Positions 1 to 6,899 of a stretch of 64,000 nt of DNA are shown in pieces. The position numbers were made by a program, and so were the translations under genes. Under the pieces are notes generated by a model that did no database searches, was not told the DNA's origin, and was given only the letters and a program-made list of their open reading frames with translations. Position 1 is the first letter of the stretch; each line of letters opens with the position of its first letter. Location of the stretch: positions 1-64,000 of the forward strand of contig NZ_JODL01000006.1 of NCBI RefSeq assembly GCF_000718985.1, written 5' to 3'. The stretch comes from Streptomyces megasporus. GTDB taxonomy: Bacteria > Actinomycetota > Actinomycetes > Streptomycetales > Streptomycetaceae.

Positions 1-189
1 CGGGCGTATCCCGGTCAGGAACTGGTTCACCGCGAGCCCGCCGCCGACCAGCGCCAGGGCGGTGCGAATCCAGGCCAGGAACGTCCGCTCGTTGGCCAGG
101 GAGAACCGGTAGTCGGGGGTTTGCCCCTCGTCCCGCAGCCGCTCCGGCGCCCACCACAGCCGCGCCGCCGTCCGGAACCTGTCGATCAC
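1..189 (-). CDS. DUF202 (YidH-type) membrane protein, C-terminus cut by window edge
   Basis: The first 63 codons are visible, starting at a GTG at 189. The peptide contains [20 protein letters not shown] followed by a hydrophobic Gly/Ala/Leu stretch. This is the start of the DUF202 family of small inner-membrane proteins with unknown function, and the ANERTFLAW block is its signature. The gene runs leftward off the window, so length and remaining membrane segments cannot be judged. The neighbouring Nudix gene lies in the same direction only 9 bp upstream, so they may share a transcript. Family assignment is good; function is unknown. Confidence 0.8.
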   Translation of the reverse strand, partial: MIDRFRTAARLWWAPERLRDEGQTPDYRFSLANERTFLAWIRTALALVGGGLAVNQFLTGIRP

Positions 190-198
190 GCTCCGACC

Positions 199-747
199 CT
201 ACGCAAGAACTCCGCCTCCGCGCTCCCGGTGCCACCGTCGCAGCCGCCGGTGGCACTCCAACCCGTCGGGCGTCACGTCCCACTCCGGCAGCCGCCGCTC
301 CACCTCCTCCTCGGGCAGGAACGCCCACCAGGCGACCTCCTCCGCCTGCGGGTCCACCGGCACCTCGCACCGCACCTCGTACACGGACAGGAACCAGGTG
401 TGCTCCGGCGACTCGTAGAGGAACTTCAGCCGGTGCTCGGGGCGCGGCAGCCCGCTCACCCCCAACTCCTCCTCGGCCTCCCGCAGCGCCGCCTCGTCAT
501 AGCTCTCGCCCGCGCCGACCACGCCCCCGACCACCACGTCGTACATCGAGGGGAAGACCAGCTTCTCCGGGGTGCGGCGGTGGACGAAGATCCGTCCCTC
601 GGCGTCGTACACCCGCACCGAGACGCTCCGGTGCCGCATCCGCCGCGCCGTGGCCACACCGCGCGGGGCCCGTCCGACCACCCGGTCGTCCTCGTCCACG
701 ATGTCCAGCACCTCGTCCGCGGACCTGCCCGCCGCCTCGTCGATCAT
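199..747 (-). CDS. Nudix hydrolase
   Basis: A 182-residue protein starting at the ATG at 747; the longer upstream reading frame is only open by chance. A complete Nudix box (G-x5-E-x7-R-E-x-x-E-E-x-G-x) lies at about residues 75-97, with REAEEELGV as its core, so the metal-binding glutamates are intact. The N-terminal part (DIVDEDDRVVGRAPR) and overall layout resemble the YfcD/isopentenyl-diphosphate-isomerase-like branch. The family hydrolyses nucleoside diphosphates linked to another moiety; the actual substrate cannot be inferred. It is followed closely by the DUF202 gene on the same strand and faces away from the FAD dehydrogenase, leaving about 100 bp for divergent promoters. Confidence 0.9.
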   Translation of the reverse strand: MIDEAAGRSADEVLDIVDEDDRVVGRAPRGVATARRMRHRSVSVRVYDAEGRIFVHRRTPEKLVFPSMYDVVVGGVVGAGESYDEAALREAEEELGVSGLPRPEHRLKFLYESPEHTWFLSVYEVRCEVPVDPQAEEVAWWAFLPEEEVERRLPEWDVTPDGLECHRRLRRWHRERGGGVLA

Positions 748-844
748 CCGTCCATCCAAGCAGTACGCGGGGGGTGTCGTCCGCCCGGACCGGGGGTTAC
801 CCTCCGGTCCACCAGCGCGGACGAGCCGAGGGACGGGTGGGCAG

Positions 845-2500
845 ATGGCGTACGACGCCGATGTGATCGTGATCGGGGCGGGCCTGGCCGGACTCGCGGC
901 CACCGCCGAACTGGCCGACGCCGGACGGCGGGTGATCCTGCTGGACCAGGAGCCCTCGGGCTCGCTCGGCGGCCAGGCGCACTGGTCCTTCGGCGGCCTG
1001 TTCCTCGTCGACTCCCCCGAGCAGCGCCGCATGCGCGTCCGCGACAGCCGTGAACTGGCCTGGCAGGACTGGCTCGGCACGGCCGGCTTCGACCGCGAGG
1101 AGGACGCCTGGCCGCGCCGTTGGGCCGAGGCGTACGTCGACTTCGCCGCGGGCGAGAAGCGGGCCTGGCTGCACGCCCAGGGAGTGCGGCTGTTCCCCGT
1201 CGTCGGCTGGGCGGAGCGCGGCGGCCACGACGCGACCGGACACGGCAACTCGGTCCCCCGCTTCCACATCACCTGGGGCACCGGACCGGGCCTGGTCGAA
1301 CCCTTCGCACGGCGCGTACGACAGGGCGTCGACAAGGGCCTGGTGGATTTGAGGTTCCGGCACCGCGTCACCTCCCTGGCCCGCACCTCGGGCGCCGTGG
1401 ACACCGTCGCCGGCGAGGTGCTGGCCCCCAGCGACGCCCCGCGCGGCACCGCGAGCGGCCGCGAGGTGGTCGGCACCTTCGAACTGCGCGCGCAGGCCGT
1501 GATCGTCGCCTCCGGCGGCATCGGCGGCAACCACGAGCTGGTCCGCGCCAACTGGCCCGAGCGTCTGGGCACCCCGCCCCGGCGGATGCTCTCCGGCGTC
1601 CCCGCCCACGTCGACGGCGCGATGCTCGGCATCGCGGAGGAGGCCGGCGGCCGGGTCGTCAACCGCGACCGGATGTGGCACTACACCGAGGGCATAGAGA
1701 ACTGGGACCCGATCTGGGCCCGCCACGGCATCCGCATCCTGCCCGGCCCGTCGTCGCTGTGGCTGGACGCCACCGGGAAGCGACTGCCGGTGCCGCTCTT
1801 CCCCGGCTTCGACACCCTCGGCACCCTCGAACACATCATGCGGACGGGGCACGAGTACACCTGGTTCGTCCTCACCCGGAAGATCATCGAGAAGGAGTTC
1901 GCGCTCTCGGGTTCCGAGCAGAACCCCGACCTCACCGGCCGCAGCGTCCGCCAGGTGCTCGGCCGCGCCCGCGCGGGGGCGCCCGGACCGGTGCGGGCCT
2001 TCATGGAGAAGGGCGCCGACTTCGTCGTGGAGCGCGACCTGTCCGCCCTGGTGCGCGGCATGAACGCGCTGACCGGCGAGGGACTGATCGACGAGGACGC
2101 CCTGCGGCGCGAGATCACCGCCCGCGACCGGGAGATCGACAACGCCTTCACCAAGGACCTCCAGATCACCGCCGTCCGCGGTGCCCGCGCCTACCTCGGG
2201 GACAGGCTGATCCGGGTCGCCCCGCCGCACCGCCTGCTGGACCCGAAGGCGGGCCCGCTGATCGCCGTGCGCCTGAACATCCTCACCCGCAAGACCCTCG
2301 GCGGCCTGGAGACCGACCTGTCCTCGCGCGTGCTCACCGGAGACGGCGCACCGCTGCCCGGCCTCTACGCGGCCGGCGAGGCCGCCGGTTTCGGAGGCGG
2401 GGGCATGCACGGCTACCGCTCCCTGGAGGGCACCTTCCTGGGCGGCTGCCTGTTCTCGGGCCGCACGGCCGGCCGCGCGGCGGCGAAGGCCGTGGGCTGA
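845..2500 (+). CDS. FAD-binding dehydrogenase (fumarate reductase / ketosteroid dehydrogenase-like flavoprotein)
   Basis: A 551-residue flavoprotein starting at the ATG at 845. The N-terminus carries a Rossmann dinucleotide motif (VIVIGAGLAGLAA, about residues 8-20) ending in the acidic residue of LLDQE. The C-terminus has the second FAD-contact region of the fumarate-reductase/KstD superfamily (GLYAAGEAAGFGGGG and RSLEGTFLGGC). Its length and motif order fit the putative FAD-binding dehydrogenase group typical of actinobacteria. These enzymes oxidise or reduce C-C bonds next to carbonyls; the substrate is not evident. It stands alone, with a strong hairpin at 2576-2602 downstream. Covalent flavin attachment is not indicated. 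Confidence 0.85.
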   Translation: MAYDADVIVIGAGLAGLAATAELADAGRRVILLDQEPSGSLGGQAHWSFGGLFLVDSPEQRRMRVRDSRELAWQDWLGTAGFDREEDAWPRRWAEAYVDFAAGEKRAWLHAQGVRLFPVVGWAERGGHDATGHGNSVPRFHITWGTGPGLVEPFARRVRQGVDKGLVDLRFRHRVTSLARTSGAVDTVAGEVLAPSDAPRGTASGREVVGTFELRAQAVIVASGGIGGNHELVRANWPERLGTPPRRMLSGVPAHVDGAMLGIAEEAGGRVVNRDRMWHYTEGIENWDPIWARHGIRILPGPSSLWLDATGKRLPVPLFPGFDTLGTLEHIMRTGHEYTWFVLTRKIIEKEFALSGSEQNPDLTGRSVRQVLGRARAGAPGPVRAFMEKGADFVVERDLSALVRGMNALTGEGLIDEDALRREITARDREIDNAFTKDLQITAVRGARAYLGDRLIRVAPPHRLLDPKAGPLIAVRLNILTRKTLGGLETDLSSRVLTGDGAPLPGLYAAGEAAGFGGGGMHGYRSLEGTFLGGCLFSGRTAGRAAAKAVG

Positions 2501-2575
2501 CGGCGGGCCGCGGGCGCGGGCCGGGGGTGGGCCGCGGGCTCCCCGCCGCGCCCCTCGGGGCGCCCACAACGCGAC

Positions 2576-2602
2576 GTCCCCCGTGGGAGACCCACGGGGG
2601 AC
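2576..2602. terminator. Hairpin between the FAD dehydrogenase and tRNA-Leu
   Basis: A perfect 12-bp inverted repeat (2576-2587 with 2591-2602) with a 3-nt AGA loop. It lies between the convergent dehydrogenase gene (+) and tRNA-Leu gene (-), so it can end transcription from both sides. There is no T-run, as is common for high-GC terminators. Confidence 0.75.
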
Positions 2603-2612
2603 ATCGTGTCGG

Positions 2613-2697
2613 TGTCCGGAGGGGGACTTGAACCCCCACGCCCGATAAAGGGCACTAGCACCTCAAGCTAGCGCGTCTGCCATTCCGCCACCCGGAC
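2613..2697 (-). tRNA. tRNA-Leu (anticodon GAG)
   Basis: An 85-nt class II tRNA read on the minus strand. The acceptor stem GTCCGGG pairs with TCCGGAC with one G-U pair, and the discriminator is A. The D-arm region reads TGGCGGAATGGCAGACGC. The anticodon stem CTAGC/GCTAG encloses the loop TTGAGGT, which gives anticodon GAG. A long variable arm follows, then a T-arm with GGTTCAAGTCC. The gene does not encode CCA. Leucine is supported by the anticodon, the A73 discriminator and the long variable arm. Confidence 0.97.
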
Positions 2698-2834
2698 GAG
2701 GAGAGCGCCGTCGACCACTGCCGTGGCGACGTGTAAACCATAGCACTGGAGAAGGGACGGGCGATCACACCCGCCGCTGTGCGGGAGCCGGCGGAAGCGG
2801 GAGGATGGGACGCCCCGCTACAGGAGGAGGCAGT

Positions 2835-4166
2835 GTGAGCGAGCCGAGCGCGACCGCGGCGGACACCGTCAGGGGCGAGGACGAGGTCGTCGACCTGTGC
2901 CGTGACCTCATCCGGATCGACACCAGCAACTACGGAGACCACTCCGGGCCCGGCGAGCGGGCCGCGGCCGAGTACGTGGCCGAGAAGCTCGCGGAGGTGG
3001 GACTGGAACCGAGGATCTTCGAGTCCCACCCGGGACGGGCCTCGACCGTGGCCCGGATCGAGGGCGAGGACCCCTCGCGGCCCGCCCTCCTCATCCACGG
3101 CCACACCGACGTCGTCCCGGCGAACGCGGACGACTGGACCCACCACCCGTTCTCCGGCGAGATCGCCGACGGCTGCCTGTGGGGCCGCGGGGCCGTCGAC
3201 ATGAAGGACATGGACGCGATGACGCTGGCGGTCGTCCGGGACCGGCTGCGCACCGGCCGCAAACCGCCGCGCGACATCGTGCTGGCCTTCCTCGCCGACG
3301 AGGAGGCCGGCGGCACCTACGGGGCGCGGTACCTGGTGGACCGGCACCCGGAGCTCTTCGAGGGCGTCACCGAGGCGATCGGCGAGGTCGGCGGCTTCTC
3401 CTTCACCGTCAACGAGAAGTTGCGGCTGTACCTGGTGGAGACGGCCGAGAAGGGCATGCACTGGATGCGGCTCACGGTGGACGGCACGGCCGGGCACGGC
3501 TCGATGACCAACACCGACAACGCGATCACCGAGCTGTGCGAGGCCGTCGGGCGCCTGGGTCGGCACCGGTTCCCCGTGCGGGTGACCAAGACGGTCCGCT
3601 CCTTCCTCGACGAGCTCTCCGACGCCCTCGGGGTCGAGCTGGACCCGGAGGACATGGACGCGACCCTCGCGAAGCTGGGCGGCATCGCCAAGATCATCGG
3701 GGCGACCCTGCGGAACACCGCGGCCCCGACGATGCTCGGCGCGGGCTACAAGGTCAACGTGATCCCCGGCCAGGCCACCGCCCACGTCGACGGGCGCTTC
3801 CTGCCCGGATACGAGGAGGAGTTCCTGGCCGACCTCGACCGGATCCTGGGCCCGCGGGTGAAGCGCGAGGACGTGCACGCCGACAAGGCGGTGGAGACCA
3901 CCTTCGACGGCGCCCTGGTGGACGCGATGCAGACCGCCCTGCGGGCCGAGGACCCGATCGCGCGCGCCGTGCCGTACATGCTCTCCGGGGGCACCGACGC
4001 CAAGTCCTTCGACGACCTGGGCATCCGCTGCTTCGGCTTCGCCCCGCTGAAGCTGCCGCCGGAGCTGGACTTCGCCGGGATGTTCCACGGCGTGGACGAG
4101 CGGGTGCCGCTGGACGGTCTGCGGTTCGGCGTGCGGGTCCTGGACCGCTTCCTCGACCACTGCTGA
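2835..4166 (+). CDS. M20 family metallopeptidase (ArgE/DapE/CPG2-like)
   Basis: A 443-residue protein. I chose the GTG at 2835 because a strong AGGAGG lies just upstream, in preference to an ATG 10 codons earlier. Metal ligands of the M20 family are visible: HGHTD (His90, Asp92), the bridging Asp122 in GRGAVDMKD, and the catalytic and ligand glutamates in DEEAGG (156-157). The middle of the protein (about 200-330) is the dimerisation domain with GTAGHGS. The family removes N-acyl groups or cleaves small peptides with two zinc ions. It resembles the peptidase PRK07906-type group common in Streptomyces. It is apparently monocistronic; the substrate is unknown. Confidence 0.9.
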   Translation: MSEPSATAADTVRGEDEVVDLCRDLIRIDTSNYGDHSGPGERAAAEYVAEKLAEVGLEPRIFESHPGRASTVARIEGEDPSRPALLIHGHTDVVPANADDWTHHPFSGEIADGCLWGRGAVDMKDMDAMTLAVVRDRLRTGRKPPRDIVLAFLADEEAGGTYGARYLVDRHPELFEGVTEAIGEVGGFSFTVNEKLRLYLVETAEKGMHWMRLTVDGTAGHGSMTNTDNAITELCEAVGRLGRHRFPVRVTKTVRSFLDELSDALGVELDPEDMDATLAKLGGIAKIIGATLRNTAAPTMLGAGYKVNVIPGQATAHVDGRFLPGYEEEFLADLDRILGPRVKREDVHADKAVETTFDGALVDAMQTALRAEDPIARAVPYMLSGGTDAKSFDDLGIRCFGFAPLKLPPELDFAGMFHGVDERVPLDGLRFGVRVLDRFLDHC

Positions 4167-4320
4167 CGGCCTCCGGGCCGGGGTGCCCCGGGCATTCGAC
4201 ACTGTGTGCGCATGTCACCGGGACGGGTGAAAGCGTTCGGGGGCCGTAGCCCGGTTCCTCCGTTGTCGTTACAGGGAGTGCGGTCCGCGGCTGGGATCGC
4301 ATTGCCAACAAGGAGGAAGA

Positions 4321-4554
4321 ATGATCAAGAAGGTCGTCGCTGTCGCGGCTGCCACCGGCGGTCTCGTACTCGCGGGCGCGGGTGCGGCCTCCGCCCACTC
4401 CGGCGCCCAGGGCGCCGCCTTCGGTTCCCCCGGTGTGGTCTCGGGCAACGTCATCCAGGTGCCCGTCCACGTTCCGGTGAACGTCTGCGGCAACACGATC
4501 AGCGTGATCGGAGTGCTGAACCCCGCCTTCGGCAACGTCTGCATCAACCAGTGA
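4321..4554 (+). CDS. chpH: Short chaplin ChpH
   Basis: A 77-residue secreted hydrophobic protein. A signal peptide (MIKKVV then an Ala/Gly/Leu core) ends near ASA-HS at about residues 24-26. The rest is one chaplin domain with the two family cysteines (about 56 and 73) and the blocks GSPGVVSGN, VPVNVCGN and LNPAFGNVC. Short chaplins assemble into amyloid-like fibrils that lower surface tension, so aerial hyphae can leave the medium and spores become hydrophobic. The sequence closely matches ChpH of S. coelicolor from memory. The SD AAGGAGGA sits directly upstream. The next gene is a long chaplin, as in the known chpH-chpC pair. No clear BldN-type promoter was found. Confidence 0.95.
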   Translation: MIKKVVAVAAATGGLVLAGAGAASAHSGAQGAAFGSPGVVSGNVIQVPVHVPVNVCGNTISVIGVLNPAFGNVCINQ

Positions 4555-4724
4555 CGTCGCTGCCGGACAGGTGAGTCCGGCGCACGGCGGCCCCGGAGTG
4601 CGCGCCATGCGCTCCGGGGCCGCTGTTTCGGCGGGCGGAGAGGCCAGGAGCGCCCTCCGGTCGCGGTCCCGTGCGGATCGCAAGGCACCAAGGCACCCCA
4701 TCAGCAGAGGGCAAGGAAGAACAC

Positions 4725-5711
4725 ATGCGACAGGTCACCAGGAAGGGCCTGATCACCATCGCCGCGGCCGGCGGAATGCTGGCCATGTCGGGCGGCTACG
4801 CCCACGCGAGCACCGGCACCCAAGGCGCGGCCGTCGGTTCTCCGGGCGTGCTGTCCGGCAACACCGTCCAGGCGCCCGTCCACGCGCCGGTGAACGCCTG
4901 CGGCAACACCGTGTCGGGCGGAGGCGCTCTCAACCCCTCCTTCGCCAACCGGTGCGCCAACGACTACTCGCACCACTACGGGCACCACCACGGCGGCGGG
5001 TACGGCGGGTACGACGGCGGGCACGAGTCCCACGATCACGAGTACCCCGGGAGCCACGGGTCGGACGGTGGGCACCACGGTGGTCACCGTGGCGGACACC
5101 ACGGGTCGGACGGCGGACACGGCGGACACGGCGGCGGGTACGACCGCGGGCACGAGCGGGCCGGCGGCACCCGGGGCGTCGCCGCGGGGTCTCCCGGTGT
5201 CGGCAGCGGCAACACCGTCCAGGTGCCCGTGGAGGTGCCGGTGAACGTCTGCGGCAACTCCGTGTCGGTCGTCGGCGCCCTCAACCCCTCCTTCGGCAAC
5301 AAGTGCGTCAACGACGACTCCGGGCACAAGCCGGGGAAGCCGGATCACCCCGAGAAGCCGGGCAAGCCGGGCAAGCCGGGCAAGCCGGGTGAGCCCGAGA
5401 GGCCGGGCAAGCCGGGGCACCCCGAGGAGCCGGGCTGCGAGGACGAGGGCGGCAAGGACGGCAAGGACGGCAAGGACGGCAAGGGCGAGTGCGAGAAGCC
5501 CGGAAAGCCCGAGAAGCCGCGGGACGAGGGTGACAAGAAGCCCAAGCCCGACACCCGCGCCCCCGAGCAGGGCCGATCCGGCCCGGAGGTGCTCGGAGGC
5601 TCGCTGGCGGACACCGGCGCGCCCGCGCTGGGCACGCTCCTCCCGCTCGGCGCCGGTGCGCTGCTCGGCGGCACGCTGCTCTACCGGCGCGCCCGCGCCG
5701 CGCAGCGCTGA
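4725..5711 (+). CDS. chpC: Long chaplin (ChpC-like) with His/Gly-rich linker, collagen-like region and sortase signal
   Basis: A 328-residue cell-wall protein starting at the ATG at 4725 (SD AAGGAAG). Order of parts: signal peptide (1-29); chaplin domain 1 (about 30-80; Cys59, Cys77); a His/Gly/Tyr-rich linker (81-147); chaplin domain 2 (about 149-197; Cys176, Cys194); a KPG/KDG repeat region (201-275) with two additional cysteines (238, 256); LADTG (294-298); a hydrophobic segment; and the Arg-rich tail YRRARAAQR. LAxTG is the class E sortase signal, so the protein should be covalently linked to peptidoglycan and anchor the short chaplins. The overall plan is that of ChpA/B/C. The collagen-like and His-rich linkers look longer than usual. 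The symbol chpC rests on position next to chpH. Confidence 0.9.
   Translation: MRQVTRKGLITIAAAGGMLAMSGGYAHASTGTQGAAVGSPGVLSGNTVQAPVHAPVNACGNTVSGGGALNPSFANRCANDYSHHYGHHHGGGYGGYDGGHESHDHEYPGSHGSDGGHHGGHRGGHHGSDGGHGGHGGGYDRGHERAGGTRGVAAGSPGVGSGNTVQVPVEVPVNVCGNSVSVVGALNPSFGNKCVNDDSGHKPGKPDHPEKPGKPGKPGKPGEPERPGKPGHPEEPGCEDEGGKDGKDGKDGKGECEKPGKPEKPRDEGDKKPKPDTRAPEQGRSGPEVLGGSLADTGAPALGTLLPLGAGALLGGTLLYRRARAAQR
5355..5486 (+). repeat. Short tandem repeats encoding KPG and KDG triplets
   Basis: Four 9-bp units of AAGCCGGGC type run from 5355 to 5390. Four units of GGCAAGGAC type run from 5451 to 5486. They encode Gly-X-Y triplets inside the long chaplin. Units are nearly identical at DNA level, so copy number could change by slippage. 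Confidence 0.85.
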
Positions 5712-5745
5712 CCGCCGGACCGGCACACGGAAGAACACGACGAGA

Positions 5746-5783
5746 AGCGGGCCCCGCTCCCCACGGTGGGATCGGGGTCCGCT
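5746..5783. terminator. Bidirectional hairpin between the long chaplin and the DUF5703 gene
   Basis: An 11-bp stem (5746-5756 with 5773-5783, one G-U pair) in the gap between convergent genes. It can terminate both. Confidence 0.65.
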
Positions 5784-5799
5784 CCCCGTGTGAACCGCG

Positions 5800-5988
5800 T
5801 CACCAGGTGGCGCGCAACTGGCGGATGATCCGCCGCCGCAGCCGCACCTGGCGGCTGCCGTCGGAATTGAGCCTCAGTCGATCCAGCTCCCAGTGTCCGT
5901 ACTCGGCGTGGTCGGTCAGCAGTTGTGTGGCGGCCTTGCGGGATACCCCGCGAGGAACGTACAGATCGCGAAATTCGTATTCCGGCAT
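5800..5988 (-). CDS. DUF5703 family small protein
   Basis: A 62-residue protein. I start it at the ATG at 5988 (MPEYEF), which fits the family start; an ATG three codons upstream is possible. The sequence is basic at the C-terminus (VRLRRRIIRQLRATW) and contains the conserved block RKAATQLLTDHAEYGHWEL. I recognise it as a short conserved Streptomyces protein of the DUF5703 type. It has no signal peptide or membrane segment. Function is unknown. It is transcribed divergently from the next gene with about 50 bp between starts. Confidence 0.85.
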   Translation of the reverse strand: MPEYEFRDLYVPRGVSRKAATQLLTDHAEYGHWELDRLRLNSDGSRQVRLRRRIIRQLRATW

Positions 5989-6022
5989 CACATCCATTGT
6001 GCGGGCAGGGGCCCGGTACGGA

Positions 6023-6028
6023 TAGCGT
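6023..6028 (+). promoter_or_regulatory. -10 hexamer placed for a leaderless transcript
   Basis: TAGCGT lies 7 nt before the ATG at 6036, and no Shine-Dalgarno sequence is present. This spacing puts the transcription start at or next to the start codon. A TTGTGC about 20 nt further upstream could serve as -35. Confidence 0.5.
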
Positions 6029-6035
6029 CTGCACT

Positions 6036-6881
6036 ATGTCTGATGCTGCGCAGCCCAGCGCTGCCGAGGTACGAGCCGCCGCCGAAGCGTTGAAGACCGC
6101 GCTGGACCGTCACCTCGAAGCCGTCGAGCGACGGTCCGCCGAGGACGGCACGGCCGCCGAGATCGCCCGGGCGGATGCCGCCGTTCACGCCGCGTTCGAC
6201 GAGCTCGCCGCGGCGGGAGAGGCCTACGACGAACTGCTGTACGACGTCTACGACGAGGTCACCCCCTTCGAGGTGCCCGGCGGAGACGGCATGGCCGCCT
6301 ACTCCGGACCGGAGGAGCCCGGCACCCTCAGCGTCTTCATCCGCCGTGACTACACCGTCGTGGAGCCGCAGCGGTTGATGGCCCAGGCGCAGCGCGTCAC
6401 CGAGCTCGATCCGGACTCGGTGGACGGCGACACGGAGGTGCTGGAGGGCCCCTTCGCCGGGAGCGGCGCGCACGCCGCGCTCGGGGTGCTGTTCGGCGAG
6501 TACGAGCCCGACGAGATCGCCACCCGGCACAAGGAGTTCGGTCTGGAGGAGGGCGACTCCACCCTGTGGGTGATCGCGGGCGACGAGCCGCCCGAGCCCG
6601 GGGAGTGGCTGGGCGCCCCCTTCGAATCGGCCGACCCCGAGCGGGTCGTCTGCCGGTTCGACGTCAGCGCCGTCTTCGACGAGGAGGACGGCTTCTACGG
6701 CCGGGTCGGCGGCGGCGTCGACGATGCCATCGACGAGGGCATCGACGAGGCCGAGGAGATCGGGGAGGACCTCGAAGAGATCGAGTTCGAGGACGATGCC
6801 GACGACGAGGGGGACGACGCCGACGACGAGGGGGGCGACGGCGGCCCGGCTCCCGGCCCCGGAGGGGCCGCGGCGGGCTGA
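6036..6881 (+). CDS. Conserved acidic actinobacterial protein of unknown function
   Basis: A 281-residue soluble protein starting at the ATG at 6036. The N-terminal 70 residues are Ala/Glu/Arg-rich and probably helical. The central part (about 75-225) looks folded and contains FIRRDYTVVEPQRLMAQAQ and STLWVIAGDEPPEPGEWL. The last 60 residues are almost all Asp, Glu and Gly (about 235-270), a disordered acidic tail. I do not recognise a catalytic motif. It appears to be a widespread Streptomyces hypothetical protein. The start has a TAGCGT hexamer 7 nt upstream and no SD, suggesting leaderless translation. It converges on the RecD2-like gene with 18 bp between them. Confidence 0.85.
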   Translation: MSDAAQPSAAEVRAAAEALKTALDRHLEAVERRSAEDGTAAEIARADAAVHAAFDELAAAGEAYDELLYDVYDEVTPFEVPGGDGMAAYSGPEEPGTLSVFIRRDYTVVEPQRLMAQAQRVTELDPDSVDGDTEVLEGPFAGSGAHAALGVLFGEYEPDEIATRHKEFGLEEGDSTLWVIAGDEPPEPGEWLGAPFESADPERVVCRFDVSAVFDEEDGFYGRVGGGVDDAIDEGIDEAEEIGEDLEEIEFEDDADDEGDDADDEGGDGGPAPGPGGAAAG

Positions 6882-6899
6882 GCCGCCGCCACCCCGCCG

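Noticed and set aside
121..1053. Plus-strand open frame antisense to the Nudix gene
   Set aside because: Arg/Pro/His-rich translation with no motif; the Nudix box on the other strand is unambiguous.
4167..4320. BldN-type promoter before chpH
   Set aside because: CGTAGC and CGTTGT occur, but only 10 bp apart, not the roughly 16 bp expected.
5355..5486. Repeat block considered as CRISPR or mobile repeat
   Set aside because: Units are 9 bp, in-frame and coding for Gly-X-Y; there are no spacers.
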